From contig OX442314.1 of NCBI GenBank assembly GCA_949358305.1, forward strand, positions 58,351,369 through 58,415,368: DNA of 64,000 bases, in the 5' to 3' direction. How positions within the stretch are numbered: position 1 is the stretch's first letter; every line of letters starts with the position of its first letter. Positions 43,635-54,739 of the stretch are shown here, piece by piece. Origin of the DNA: Strigamia acuminata (Eukaryota; Arthropoda; Chilopoda; Geophilomorpha; Linotaeniidae). Under the pieces are notes generated by a model, which searched no databases, was not told where the DNA came from, and saw nothing but the letters and a program-made list of their open reading frames with translations. The position numbers and the translations under genes are program-made.

Positions 43635-46450
43635 CTGACGACTGCGCTCTTACCATTATTTTGGTTCCAACAATAGAAGATATGGAAGACTCTTTATTTG
43701 ATGTTTCATCACCCAAAGAGCCAGACCCGCGTATTGTTTTCTCTACGAAACCGGAAATTGATCACGTAAACGTTGCACTGAAATCTGGAAGGAGTATTAC
43801 TCCACTACCTTACATCAAAGCAACGTTGAATGGACTAAAGGTCACTGCTCTGATGGACACTGGGGCAACCCATAGATACATCAGTGGTGGTATGCTTAAA
43901 AAGCTAGATCTTCTACGTTTTATGACTCCATTTTTAACAAACAGAGTTGTATACACTGGGGACAGACCTACACGTCCAATTGGGACCATCACAATGCCAC
44001 TTAAGTGGCAAGGTGGCGAACTCCCTGTAACATTTACTGTTCTTCCATCAGCTTCAGAATTCATCCTGTTAGGCTGCTCTTGGATAATGGAAAATAGGAT
44101 TGTTATCAATCTAACACAGAGGGAATATTTCCACCTTGATTTCCCGCATGAAACGTTTCCTTTCGACGACCCACCATCGCCGGAAGAAATGGGAAATGCA
44201 ATAATGGATAAATGGGATGCATTGGTTACAGAATCAAAAAATCCCTCTGTCTCCTCAGCCGAATTAAGTGAGAGACTTTTAGCTCGAAGCAATTTGTCAG
44301 CAAAACAGAGATTTCAAATCTCACAACTTGTGAATAAACACAGACATGTGTTTAGTGACAAAGCTGGTTGCCACCCCACGTTGGAACATCCAATTCCAAC
44401 TGGAGATGCACCTCCATTTAAATGCAAAGATAGACCAATGAATCCCAAAAAAGCTGAGATTTATCGGGAATTGGTTGCCGAATTGCTTAGAGATGGTTGG
44501 GCTGAACCTTGCGAAGGAAGTTACAAGAACCCTCCAGTTATTGTGGCTAAAAAAGATGGCGGTTACCGCCTTTGTATTGATTTTCGTTGGCTGAATAAAA
44601 TCACAATTAAGGACGTCTACCAGATGCCCTCAATTTCCATGATTTTGGCCTGTTTAGGTGGAAAAAAGTTCTTTTCTACTTTGGATTTGACTAAAGGTTA
44701 TTACCAAATAAAGTTGAAGCCAAGTGATAAAAGGAAGACTGCTTTCTCCACTTCTGATGGGACGTACCAGTTCACCCGTATGCCTTTCGGTCTGTGCAAT
44801 GCACCCAGTGCGTTCCAAAGAATGATGGACCAAGTGCTTGGAAAAGCTCAACACAAGTGGGCTCTCGCATATCTTGATGATATCATCATTTTCAGCGACT
44901 CATTTGAAGAACATCTTCAACATCTTGATGACATTTTGTCAAAATTAGATGCAAACAAGCTAACAGCAAGTCCATCAAAGTCATTTCTCTGCCCAGAGGA
45001 ATTAAATTTTCTTGGATTCACAATGTCAAATGGGAATTATAGCCCAAACAATGACAAAGTGGAAGCTATCATAGATTATCCAACTCCTTCCAGTGTAAAG
45101 CAGCTACAACGCTTTATTGGAATGGTGGGTTTCTATGCCGCTTTGATTCCAAAACTGAGTATCACCCAAAAACCATTTTTTGCCCTCTTAAAAAAGGACG
45201 TCAAATGGCAGTGGTCCGAAGAATGCAATACTGCGTTCGAGTATTTGAAGAATCAACTTGCTGTAGGAATTATGCTGCCTCTGCCTGATTTTGCACGCAA
45301 CTTTACCATCCACACGGATGCAAGTGGCGGCGGGCTCGGAGCTGTCCTGATGCAACTTGATGACCATGGTGCTTTAAGACCAGTGGCTTATGCCAGCAGA
45401 ACTCTGCAAGGTGCTGAAAACAACTACAGCACCACTGATTTGGAATGTTTAGCTGTGGTTTGGGCTGTTGATAAGTTCAAACCATACATTGAATATTCTG
45501 AATTCCAGGTTGAGACAGACCATCATGCTTTGAGATTTCTCATGACGATGGAAAATCCAGCCGGCAGACTGGCTAGGTGGGCAATGAAATTGCAAAACGA
45601 AAATTTCACCATCAAGTACAGAAAAGGCACCGACAATCAAGTCGCAGATGCCCTGTCTAGAGTCTCCCTTGATAACGGCAATCCATTAGAAGGCAAAGCG
45701 ACATTAGAAGAGGTTATGGAGCCTGTTGCTCTGGCTTATCTCTCCAATGAAATTGACGACTCTATGAGTTTTGAAAACATTATTTCACAGCAACGTGCTG
45801 ACAAACATCTTTCCAAATTAATCGAATGGTTAGAATTGGGTGATGACCAACCTCGTCCAGAACTCCCTAAGTTCTTGGAGGACAAACAGTACGACTGCAC
45901 TCTCACGAGAAAAGGAATGCTTATCATTTATGCACCCTTTAAAACTGATTTCTTTGTAGAAGAAGAAGAGGATTTGGGGACTGGATTTAAAATCTTTATC
46001 CCACCATCCCTGCAATTGACAGCACTTCAACTAATTCATGATCATCCAATGGCTGGACATGGAGGAATTGAGGTGACTTTAGAACGATTGAAGAGAGTTT
46101 ATTTTTGGCCTGGTATGCAAAAAGATGTAAAACATCACGTAGCTAGCTGCGACCGCTGCCAGCGTTGTAAACCAATCCAAAGAAAGCCAAAAGGACTAAT
46201 GATCCCAACTTCCCCAAAGATTGGTCGGTTTGAAAAGATAGGAATTGATTTAATAGGTCCACTTCCTAGAACATCAAATAGAAACAGATTCATTTTAGTC
46301 ATAGTAGATTATGCCACAGGCTGGATGGAAGCCACACCGCTAAGATCTTCAAAAATGGTTGTAATCGCACCAATTTTGAAACGATTCTTTAGCAATCACG
46401 GGTGCCCTCGCTTCATGTTGAGCGACAATGGCCCTCAAGTTCATTTCTGA
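43580..46450 (+). CDS. Gypsy pol: protease, RT, RNase H and first part of integrase
   Basis: Translated by -1 shift from gag. Protease has LMDTGATHRY near residue 92. Reverse transcriptase has the FRWLNKIT segment, MPFGLCNAPSAFQR and YLDDIIIF (~430). RNase H carries HTDASGGGLGAVL (~577) and TDHHALRFL. Integrase starts with an H-H-C-C zinc region (HDHPMAGHGG..CDRCQRC, ~820-865), then GIDLIGP (~888) and LSDNGP (~948), the first two catalytic aspartates. A frameshift at about 46437-46441 then brings in TGA at 46448. The remaining integrase lies in another frame at 46428-47372. Confidence 0.9.
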   Translation: MATNDGKRGGAVARDNRVTDDCALTIILVPTIEDMEDSLFDVSSPKEPDPRIVFSTKPEIDHVNVALKSGRSITPLPYIKATLNGLKVTALMDTGATHRYISGGMLKKLDLLRFMTPFLTNRVVYTGDRPTRPIGTITMPLKWQGGELPVTFTVLPSASEFILLGCSWIMENRIVINLTQREYFHLDFPHETFPFDDPPSPEEMGNAIMDKWDALVTESKNPSVSSAELSERLLARSNLSAKQRFQISQLVNKHRHVFSDKAGCHPTLEHPIPTGDAPPFKCKDRPMNPKKAEIYRELVAELLRDGWAEPCEGSYKNPPVIVAKKDGGYRLCIDFRWLNKITIKDVYQMPSISMILACLGGKKFFSTLDLTKGYYQIKLKPSDKRKTAFSTSDGTYQFTRMPFGLCNAPSAFQRMMDQVLGKAQHKWALAYLDDIIIFSDSFEEHLQHLDDILSKLDANKLTASPSKSFLCPEELNFLGFTMSNGNYSPNNDKVEAIIDYPTPSSVKQLQRFIGMVGFYAALIPKLSITQKPFFALLKKDVKWQWSEECNTAFEYLKNQLAVGIMLPLPDFARNFTIHTDASGGGLGAVLMQLDDHGALRPVAYASRTLQGAENNYSTTDLECLAVVWAVDKFKPYIEYSEFQVETDHHALRFLMTMENPAGRLARWAMKLQNENFTIKYRKGTDNQVADALSRVSLDNGNPLEGKATLEEVMEPVALAYLSNEIDDSMSFENIISQQRADKHLSKLIEWLELGDDQPRPELPKFLEDKQYDCTLTRKGMLIIYAPFKTDFFVEEEEDLGTGFKIFIPPSLQLTALQLIHDHPMAGHGGIEVTLERLKRVYFWPGMQKDVKHHVASCDRCQRCKPIQRKPKGLMIPTSPKIGRFEKIGIDLIGPLPRTSNRNRFILVIVDYATGWMEATPLRSSKMVVIAPILKRFFSNHGCPRFMLSDNGPQVHF
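43595..43601 (+). promoter_or_regulatory. -1 ribosomal frameshift site GGGAAAC
   Basis: The heptamer lies in the gag frame as G GGA AAC, exactly the X XXY YYZ layout. Slipping back one base leads directly into the pol frame (RGGAVARDN). Confidence 0.7.
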
Positions 46451-47372
46451 CGTTTATCAGACTCTGTGTGATGATGTGGGGGTTGTTCCACTAAAAACGA
46501 CGCCTTATCATCCTCAGACAAACCTCACTGAACGTGTTAACAGAAATATTAAGATCATGCTTAGGATTTTTACTTTTGAGCACGATCATTGGGACAGATG
46601 CATTGATCAAATTAATTTTGCATTGCACTCTGCACCAAATGTGTCTACCGGTTTTACACCAGCAATGCTGACGTATGGCAAGGAAATACGACCTTTTTGG
46701 GACAATCGAGATGTGTCTTACGACACCCCATTCGACCCAGAAAGACCTTTTGACGCTGCCAGAATGCTAGTCGCTAGACACCAAACTCTGATTGCTGCAG
46801 CTCTTAAAAATAAGAGTCTGGCCCAAGCAAAACAGAAAGGATATTACGACCGACACCGCAGTGACGAGACATTCGAGGTTGGAGATTTGGTTCTGCTAAA
46901 AACTCATCCCCTGTCCAATGCTGCTAATCGGTATGCTGCATCCCTCGAAGATCGCTTTGAAGGACCATATGTAATTACCAAAGTTTACAATCCAAATGTA
47001 TATGTTTTAGCTAAACCAATAACTTTACAAGTTAAAGGCTCTTACAATATTGTACAATTGAGAAGGTTCATTCCTTCGGAAGAAAAAGCTCAGTGGCCTA
47101 TTCAAGACAAGGATGATGAAGAAGTTCCTGAGAACCAACCTGCAAATACTGGAGCAGCAACAATCTTGCCACAACCAGTACGACCAGTGGATACGGATAT
47201 CGCAATCAAATTGCCAACACCCGTAAAACCTTGGAGAAATCCAAAGAAGAACAGGAATTTGCCCCTGCCGAACATGGATTTGCAAAAACCCACGGCAGCA
47301 TGGCCAAAACCGAATTTGAATTCAAAAAGACCTCAAAGGAATCACACAATACCAATACGATATCGTGATTGA
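46428..47372 (+). pseudogene. Gypsy integrase, C-terminal part, out of frame with pol
   Basis: Continues the integrase after the break with YHPQTNLTERVNRN, which holds the catalytic glutamate, then a helical region and the GPY/F module (FEGPYVITKV). The tail is Pro/Lys-rich. One extra base near 46438 explains the break. No start codon here is meaningful, as it only makes sense as a pol continuation. Because the LTRs look identical, the break is recent or a sequencing error. Confidence 0.85.
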
Positions 47373-47519
47373 CCACTAGGGGGAACACCTTCGAATTCAA
47401 AAATCTGTTCGACCAATCACGAAACGATTACATAGCGTCTGCGGCCCTTGTGCGACGCACCCAAAACGTTTTTTTATAATACTTAACAAAGAAATCTGCA
47501 CGAATTCATCATTCTCGCA

Positions 47520-47521
47520 GC
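47520..47521 (+). promoter_or_regulatory. Candidate splice acceptor ahead of gypsy ORF3
   Basis: ATCATTCTCGCAG ends at 47520, 56 bases before the ORF3 ATG. Confidence 0.4.
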
Positions 47522-47576
47522 GACAGGCAACTAGCAAGTTACTTTCCATTCTTTCTCGACTTCAAAACTATTCGAA

Positions 47577-48740
47577 ATGGATAAATATCCAAAAGGAACC
47601 CGCACGAAATGTCCAGTATGCTTAGGAAAGAGATTCACGCGACACGAAAATTGCGCTTTTACGCAATGTGGGAATTGCCTGGGGAAAGGCCACGTGGACG
47701 AAAACCATCAACTGGAACGCTTTTTCGAAATCAACATGACCGTCCCCGGTGTGCCGATCTCAGACAAAAAACAAGAGATTAGTTGGATGCACGTACGTAC
47801 ACGCGCCGAACGAGACGCAGCTGAGAAGGCATTTTATGCCAAATCGGTCGCGTCAACTTCCACCAGACCGAACCCGAAGACTGTCCGATCGTCGAAAGAA
47901 TTAACGACAAAGACGTCAACGGAAAAAATCGCTCAATCATCGGAGAAAACGACCAACATGAACCAAATGTCTCGTAAATCGACAAAGAGTTCGAAACCGT
48001 TTGTGAAAAAGATGACTGAACCGAAGGAATCGAATGGCAATAATTTGCCAAAAGCTGCGCCCGCCAAAACGGCGACTGCAGCCAGATCTGAAATCTCCCC
48101 AGCTCTCGTAAAAATAAGAGAGACGCTTCGTGCCCAAAATCCAACCTGGTCGAAAGACAAAGTGGTGACGATAGCGAAGGAAAAGCTAAAGTGGCAGAAA
48201 GTTGCGGATTATAAATTGGAACGAAGACTTCGCGCCGCTCTTGCCGCAGTTGAACGACCCGCGTGCTCGAACTCATCGGAAAAATCGCCGACGGAATTAG
48301 AATCGACCTGGAAATTGAAATTTCCTACAACTTCACTGCCACACACAATCACGTCGGGTGAAGTAATCGAAATGACAGAATCTGTCGAAACCCCGGCGGT
48401 CGTGATGCCACCACTTTTCGGCGAACGACCGACAAACTTGACTTTCCAAGTGAGTCCGATTAATGACTCCAAGGAGGTCGCCGTCGAGGATATGACTAAT
48501 ACGCTCGACGCCATGGAAATCGAGCCATCCGAACCAGCTCAGCCGATGATCGGGGAACCGCGAACGTCTCCTCCGCCCCTTCCGCCGCAAACGAAAACGG
48601 AAAAGAAAACCAGATCCGCCGCAAAGAAGGAAAAGAAAGTTCGACGAAACTTGGCGAAAGAACTGCCACACGTCGAAGAAGACAAACGCGAGGACGACGA
48701 AGATTTACCGCCAACACCCGGAAAATCGCTGGAATCGTAA
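47577..48740 (+). CDS. Gypsy ORF3, unknown protein with N-terminal zinc-binding motifs (387 aa)
   Basis: A separate frame in the place where envelope genes lie in some gypsy elements. It has no signal peptide or membrane segment, so it is not an envelope. The N-terminus (MDKYPKGTRTK) is followed by CPVC-X7-H-X2-C and a zinc-knuckle-like CGNCLGKGHVDENH (C-X2-C-X4-H-X4-H). A long Lys/Ser/Thr-rich, probably disordered region comes next, then a helix-forming segment (SPALVKIRETLRAQN..KVVTIAKEKLKWQK, residues ~180-220). The C-terminus is again basic and acidic in patches and ends PPTPGKSLES. It is intact. The composition suggests nucleic-acid or chromatin binding, which is inference. I do not recognise the family. 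Confidence 0.75.
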   Translation: MDKYPKGTRTKCPVCLGKRFTRHENCAFTQCGNCLGKGHVDENHQLERFFEINMTVPGVPISDKKQEISWMHVRTRAERDAAEKAFYAKSVASTSTRPNPKTVRSSKELTTKTSTEKIAQSSEKTTNMNQMSRKSTKSSKPFVKKMTEPKESNGNNLPKAAPAKTATAARSEISPALVKIRETLRAQNPTWSKDKVVTIAKEKLKWQKVADYKLERRLRAALAAVERPACSNSSEKSPTELESTWKLKFPTTSLPHTITSGEVIEMTESVETPAVVMPPLFGERPTNLTFQVSPINDSKEVAVEDMTNTLDAMEIEPSEPAQPMIGEPRTSPPPLPPQTKTEKKTRSAAKKEKKVRRNLAKELPHVEEDKREDDEDLPPTPGKSLES

Positions 48741-49260
48741 TAGTTCGAAGAAGAATTGGCCAGGTTTTGTTCGAAAAAACCTTTATAGTGCCAGAAATCG
48801 ATTGTTGTTTACATTTTTTAAGTGTTTTTTCAATCTTAAATAGCATTTAGTAGTAATAGTCCTAACTTTTATTAGAATCTAAGTATTTAAAAGTATTTAT
48901 ACTTACCATTTAATATTAAAATTGCTTAAATAATTACAAAAATCGTTAAAATTTAAAAATTCAAGTGTTTTATTCATGTTACAAGTGTTGTACAAATTTA
49001 TTTTTCATAGTATCAAATTGTAGTATTCTCTTCATCCTGGGGGTAAGTGTGCGTTGTTTTTATCGGTGTTATTTCCCATTGTTACCTACTGGTGATCCGC
49101 GCTCTAGCTGTATCAGCTCATCCGCATTAAAGTCATCTGTTTATCTGTAAAAAAGAGAAGTAATGATTAGTTTATAATTAAAAATTAACTTTCAAACAAC
49201 CACTTTCGTGATTGTGTTGAGGTACCCCTCTCAGTACTTACCTTTTTTAGGGGGGGGAGA
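48741..49260 (+). other. Gypsy 3' untranslated region and polypurine tract
   Basis: AT-rich, no frame. It ends in the purine tract AGGGGGGGGGAGA directly before the 3' LTR, which confirms the plus orientation. Confidence 0.75.
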
Positions 49261-49883
49261 TGTGACCGGCTGCCCGATCAGTCCGTTCACTTACCTGCAA
49301 CACACGGCGCCTCCACGGCTCTCGCGCACCTCGTGTGTTTCTCGCGCGCACCTGACGCGGTCCCCCGCGCCAGGTGGAGCTGATGGTCGTTGGCTCCGCC
49401 AATTGGGAACCGGAAGTGCCCTTCCGGAAGTGGTCGGCCCCGCAGAAGGCCCAGAGAGTTCTCTTGCAACCAGCGTGGCGAACGGTCGCTTCTACGATCG
49501 CTCTTCCACACTGGCAATCATGACGAATCCGATTGGCGTGGCGACTCTGTCGCCCGCCGGGACTTGATAGTCCGTGTTCCCCGCGCCTGTCCTACGTTCT
49601 CCGTGAACGTAGCGACGACGCGGCCGAACAGTATTCAGACCACGCGTGTCATTCGGCCAATGGCCGCCGTGCCACGCGGTCTTGTTAGGGATGGCTGTTT
49701 CTCAGCCATCGCATTGGGAAATGCACTGTAGAGACACCACATCATACCCCTAGACATAATAAAGCTTACCTTAAACTAAACTTGTGTCTCTTGTGTATTT
49801 CGGAAGTGTATTTTATCGTGTGTGTTGTGTCCAGCGTCCCGTGGCTCTCCCCCGACCACGTGGCGTCCGTCCAAACACTCACA
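49261..49883 (+). repeat. Gypsy 3' LTR
   Basis: Partner of 39049-39671 at a constant offset of 10212, so no length differences. Confidence 0.9.
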
Positions 49884-49887
49884 GTGT

Positions 49888-50708
49888 AATCGCGAAGGTA
49901 GGGAAAATACTCGCTTAAAATTCACTCGCGTCACATATTTTGTGTTTAGGTTCGGTCCCATGTCGTGGTTTTATGTGACATTTGTTACTTTCAGTTAATT
50001 CGAGCGCTATTACCGCGTTGGTTATGTGTGATAATTCAATGGCAAAGTCTCGGATTGGATCGGAGAGAATTTTGGAATTTTTACGGGAAATTGGATTTTG
50101 TAATTTTTAAAATTCGGGAGGCCTTAGATGAATTTGATTGATTCAGTGTTAATATTTAGTGGTCCAATTCGTTAATACTTTTGCTATCTTGTTGCATGTC
50201 ATGAGGTACTACATTTAAGCGAGCCATCTCATGGTCGTGGTCACAATTTGTTTTGATTTTTGTTTTTTTTACTACATGCGCCTAGTGTTTTTTCTACATG
50301 GGTGAATAATAACAACTTTTAGAATACGAAATGAGTTTTAGGATATTAAATTCTTATTTGTGAATTAATCCAGAGTTGTGTGTACATCACCGTACATTTA
50401 TGTGCACATTACTCTTACAAAACCATTTAGAGTCAAAGGAATGAATCTGAACTCATTTCTTGACCAAAACTAGCGAGTGTGGGTTCAAGTTTATTAACAT
50501 TTCGAATTTGTGTGGAAGAAGCGTGTGTTTGCAGTGAAAAAAAGTAGATCATTTTTGTGCGTACAAAAATGTACTCGTATTTAATATGGTAAATACGAGT
50601 TAGAATAGGGTGTGGGAAATGACTAAAACGAACGAGTGAGTGCTGCGTTTATATTTTCGTAAACACGGATTGAACTAATAGGGTTAAATTGTTTCGTTTG
50701 CTTTGCAA
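49888..50708. other. AT-rich spacer, nothing recognised
   Basis: No frame or repeat I can support. Confidence 0.35.
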
Positions 50709-50830
50709 TCAGATGAAGTGTTCAACAAGAGCAAATATTGAGAGACCGGTCCAAATAGCAATAATCGATCCGCTTTTGGCAACTAAAAAGGCCGCTTTCA
50801 TCATTTTCATGACGGATGTTAATACTTATG
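50709..50830 (-). pseudogene. DEG/ENaC TM2 exon fragment
   Basis: The minus-strand frame ending in TGA at 50709 gives GSIIAIWTGLSIFALVEHFI, very close to GSIISIWTGLSIFALIQHLN in the exon at 53038. The G-L-S filter is kept. Upstream of TM2 the resemblance fades quickly (KMMKAAFLVAKS), so this is probably a truncated duplicate. Confidence 0.6.
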
Positions 50831-51889
50831 CCTTAGACGTCTGAGCTTATGCCATATCTCACGTTTAATTCCAACTTGTGTTGATTGATTTCTGAGTTGA
50901 AATGGTCCAGTGTGTTTTCCTCTGTGGGCTTGTGTAATCAATATTTAGAATATGATAATGAATTTTAGATCATTAAATTTTTATTCGTGAATTAATTACT
51001 ACATACACAATTTGTGTGCATTACAATCATCAATGATTTTTTAAACTTAAGTGATAATTATACATAAAAATAATTTGAAGTTTGAATCACATGTTATCAG
51101 CAAGGATTAAAGTGTGTATCTACCAATTTACAAGTATTTTTTAAATTTATTAGTTTGTTAGTGTCAAATTTAAAATACATTTCCAGAAGAAGGAATTAAT
51201 TTGAATAAATTTGCTTGAGAAAAACAAGTGTGGAGAATAAGTAGTTTTAAACACGAGATTATTGAATAAGCAATATACAATACTGGTTTTTAATTATTTG
51301 CAAAAAATGATTGTGGCATTTAGAAACTCCAATGTGTTTAATGTGCCATACATTCTTTTCTACAAACGATTTCTCGTAAATTGATTGAGTGTTTTGTAAG
51401 TGCATTACCTCAAATAGAATTTTCTGTGCATTAGGAAACATCAATAATTTTAACATATGAATAATTTGAATGCATAATTTCAAATAATTTAAATTATTTT
51501 GTTTACATTGATGCAAAATATTGGGTTAAATTGATGTGCATATTACTCACAAATCTATTTAGAACAGAAGGAATACATTTCAACTCGTTTACTTGACTAA
51601 AAGAAGCAAGTACGAGCTAAAGTCAGTTAAACATTAAAAGTACATAGTCACACACAATTTATTTGATTAGAATTATCGATAATTTTTTAATCGTAACAAT
51701 AATTAGAATGCATGTTTTCAATAAGAACTGAACTGTTTCAATCATTTTTTTTAAATATCTTAGTTTACAATTGGTGAAATGTTTGTGCACATTGCTCACT
51801 TAAAACCATTTAAAGATGAAGAAACAATAACACTTTTTCTTGAGCAAAACACAGTATGCGCTCAAGATGGTTTAAATAAGCTTATACTC

Positions 51890-52475
51890 TAACTCACGCC
51901 AAGGTTGTCCCCACTCCACTGGCCGAGCCATTTCACCCGTGTAGTGCTACAAAAAAGTAAGCCAAAACACCAGAATTGCATTGATAAAACAACCTGTTGG
52001 TAATAGCTGTAAGTAGATTCTCGCAGGTAACACAATAACGACGCACGATTATACAAGTGAAACATCCACAGGTTATATATTTGACTGAAGCGTTACAAAG
52101 AGTGAATACAAAACGAGAGTAATAAGTGAATCATGGGATTATAAATATTGCGCCATCTATGATTATAGAGCAAAACATCAACACAACCAATAAACAATTC
52201 AAAAATTGTTTGCTTTTCTGACAAAACAACCAATAAACTGAACAAACGTGTATGTCGAAATGAAAACAACATAAAACTGTATCTTACAAATGGAAAAAAA
52301 AACATTTTACTATAAAATAAATATAAAATTACATCATTCTAATAATTAGAATAATCAAAACAATTAAAAATATACAAAACTACTTTTCCTTGTGGTAGTA
52401 CACAGTCTCTAGTTAGGAGTGATAAAGCTCGGCCAACGGGAGTGGGGACAACCTTGTACGAGTTAGCGTTGAGGT
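51890..52475. mobile_element. MITE with ~40-base inverted ends
   Basis: AAGGTTGTCCCCACTCC..TGGCCGAGC at 51902 and its complement near 52430-52460. Interior AT-rich, no coding capacity. Confidence 0.6.
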
Positions 52476-52479
52476 AAAT

Positions 52480-53037
52480 CAAGTTGGGAATACAACACGA
52501 GAGAATTTACAAAAAAGTTTATACCCATCTACATTTTTTGTAATGATTGTTTATTTAGCCAGAATTTGCATTTTTAGTAATTTTAAAAACACGAATCATT
52601 TCATCATCGCATTATTTTGTTCTGCATAGCCGTGAGAATTGAATGAATTTGTGAATACTGGTAGTACAAGAAAGGAAATCCATACATTTTGTCGCCTCAG
52701 TGGGACAAATCTCTCGCTCGGTTTGCGCTTACTACGCCTTAACCCCGGGGCACTCAAAAGTAAACAGAGTGATTGATATTACATTCATGAGCAAAAACGG
52801 TAGACAAATGTGAAAAAATAGCTACGAAATGATCGGCCACTAAATGCTTGGCAACAATTAGAAGGTATGGAATTCAGGTGATGAGTTTGCAGTGAAAGAA
52901 CTACCAGTAGATCGTTTTTGAGGTGTACAAGAATGCATTTTGATGTAGTACATTTGAGTTACAAAGTGGAAAAGAGCCAATGTAAAACTGTCTACAAGAG
53001 TGCTTTTGTTAGAATAATTACGTGGTTTAGTTTGCAA
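52480..53037. other. AT-rich spacer, nothing recognised
   Basis: Downstream of the channel terminal exon; no feature supported. Confidence 0.35.
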
Positions 53038-54659
53038 TCAATTGAGATGTTGAATGAGAGCAAAAATTGAGAGACCGGTCCAAATGGAAATAATCGATCC
53101 AATTTGACACAGCAATTTGACAATGCTAATTTTCTCTTCCTCTTTAATTATTTCTCGAATGTCGCTTTCAACTTTAAATGTATACACGTAGTCATTACTA
53201 TTAGCCTGTTGTTTTACTTGAGGTATGAATATTGTCTCTTGACAGCGTTTCGAACAGGAACAGTCTTTGAGAGGATTCGTCTTGAATAGTGTCTCCAAAT
53301 ATATCTTGTGAGTGAGTTTAGCGGTTTCTTGAGTCAAGCAGAGTGATAGATTACTTTTTTCCATAAATGGCAATCTAACAATATGATAGATTTTGGACAA
53401 GTTAATTTTTTTTCATTAAGCCTAAGCTTACCATTTCCCCTAGAATATAACAGCATAGAGCAACAACACCATTGTGTGTATGAAGTGCTGTTCTAATCGA
53501 ATTATTTGAAAACATTTTAAAAGGCGGGTTTTTGAATAAATTCCCGTGTATTAACGTTTTGTTGTTTTCGGGGGAAGATGGTATCGTACACGCAAGCTGA
53601 TTGCGGGCTAACGTTCGAATCCTCTCGGGCTACGGAGAAACGCTATAGCCACAAAACACTGGCTGCCCTTGTTAATCAAGTTTGAAATAAAAGGATATTT
53701 CAGTCACTCCAAAGCCAAGGGAAAATGTTTAAGGGTTTACAAGTCCGAAAAGATGGCGATTGTATCTCACAACTAGCGGTACCGAATTTCTTGGATTCTA
53801 AGACATCATCTATTGTAAAACGCATATCCTGTTTTTAGAGATGTTTATATGGAAAAAAAAGAATGTTTGCTAAGTTGCTAGCCACATGTTTGACATCTCG
53901 TTCGGAATAGTGTCTTACACATTCTAAAGCTAAGTTCAAGTACAACATTTACTTGCATCGCATGTGAACTACTTTGTGTCAGCAATGCGCATTGGCTGAA
54001 GCGCCTTATAATTTCGTGCGTCTTAATTTGGTCAGTTTGAACACACGACGCACGGATTGAAATACTTCAACTTGAATGCACGTTCACGTGATTTTCAAAT
54101 TGGCAGCGCCCATCAACAATGACTTGAAAACGTGGGCAGGGAAAAAATTGATAGAAAATAAAGAAAAGCTAAGAAGTAAAGGAAATTTTTAAAAATACAA
54201 AATACAAAATAAATAAATAAATAAATAAACTAATATTTTTTTAAATTGCTTTTGCTTTGAATCAAAGGATTACGGTCGGTATGTCAACAAAGACAATCAG
54301 TCGGAGCCAATTTAATGGGCCGGGGGGATAGTTGAACTGTAGACGCCAGTTATTCTCATATTTCCTGTCCACATGTCACAACTTCACAACTTTGTTTGAT
54401 GATGCTCGGTCAATTGGCGCCGATTAATTGTCCCCAAACCACCCAGACTGCTTATATGTGATACCATGCACATTTGTCACTTTCTTCCCTTTGTGGTGAA
54501 TTCAACTAATAGATGGAAACCAATGGGTTGAGCTGGAGAACATACATACTGGCATTTGAATGGTTGTTTCCTTAGTTTGTCTACATAACATTTGGTTTCG
54601 CATGCTGAAACTCGCTCGTTTGTTGCACAAGGGCTTTTTGGAGTATTCACTCGAACCAA
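53038..54659 (-). CDS. DEG/ENaC channel gene, last two exons
   Basis: Exon 54659-54550 follows a TTCTTTCTAG acceptor, encodes a Cys-rich extracellular segment (SPCATNERVSACETKCYV..FKC) and ends in phase 2 at a GTATGT donor. Exon 53374-53038 follows TATTGTTAG, completes the codon, and runs through LPFMEKSNLSLC, CSCSKRC and TM2 (LLCQIGSIISIWTGLSIFALIQ, G-L-S filter) to a stop just after the membrane segment. The same exon pair with the same phase-2 junction occurs in the gene at 24132-27512, so they are paralogues. Unlike that gene, this one ends normally after TM2. Upstream exons were not found; the elements at 54744-57139 lie in their way. Confidence 0.7.
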
Positions 54660-54739
54660 CTAGAAAGAATTAATGTTTCAATATGAGTTCGCTTTGTGTA
54701 AGCACACTCTACTCTGTGTAGCCCAGAAGTATTGTGCAG

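Larger units (their letters stand above)
39049..49883 (+). mobile_element. Ty3/gypsy LTR retrotransposon with a third ORF, complete (10.8 kb)
   Basis: Two 623-bp LTRs (39049-39671, 49261-49883) look identical and are flanked by GTGT (39045-39048, 49884-49887). Order inside: long leader, gag, pol, a separate ORF3, and a polypurine tract (AGGGGGGGGGAGA, 49248-49260). Pol order is protease, RT, RNase H, integrase. Confidence 0.95.

Noticed and set aside
47577-48740. Envelope glycoprotein
   Set aside because: Position fits, but there is no signal peptide, transmembrane segment or furin-like site; the N-terminus is zinc-binding and basic.
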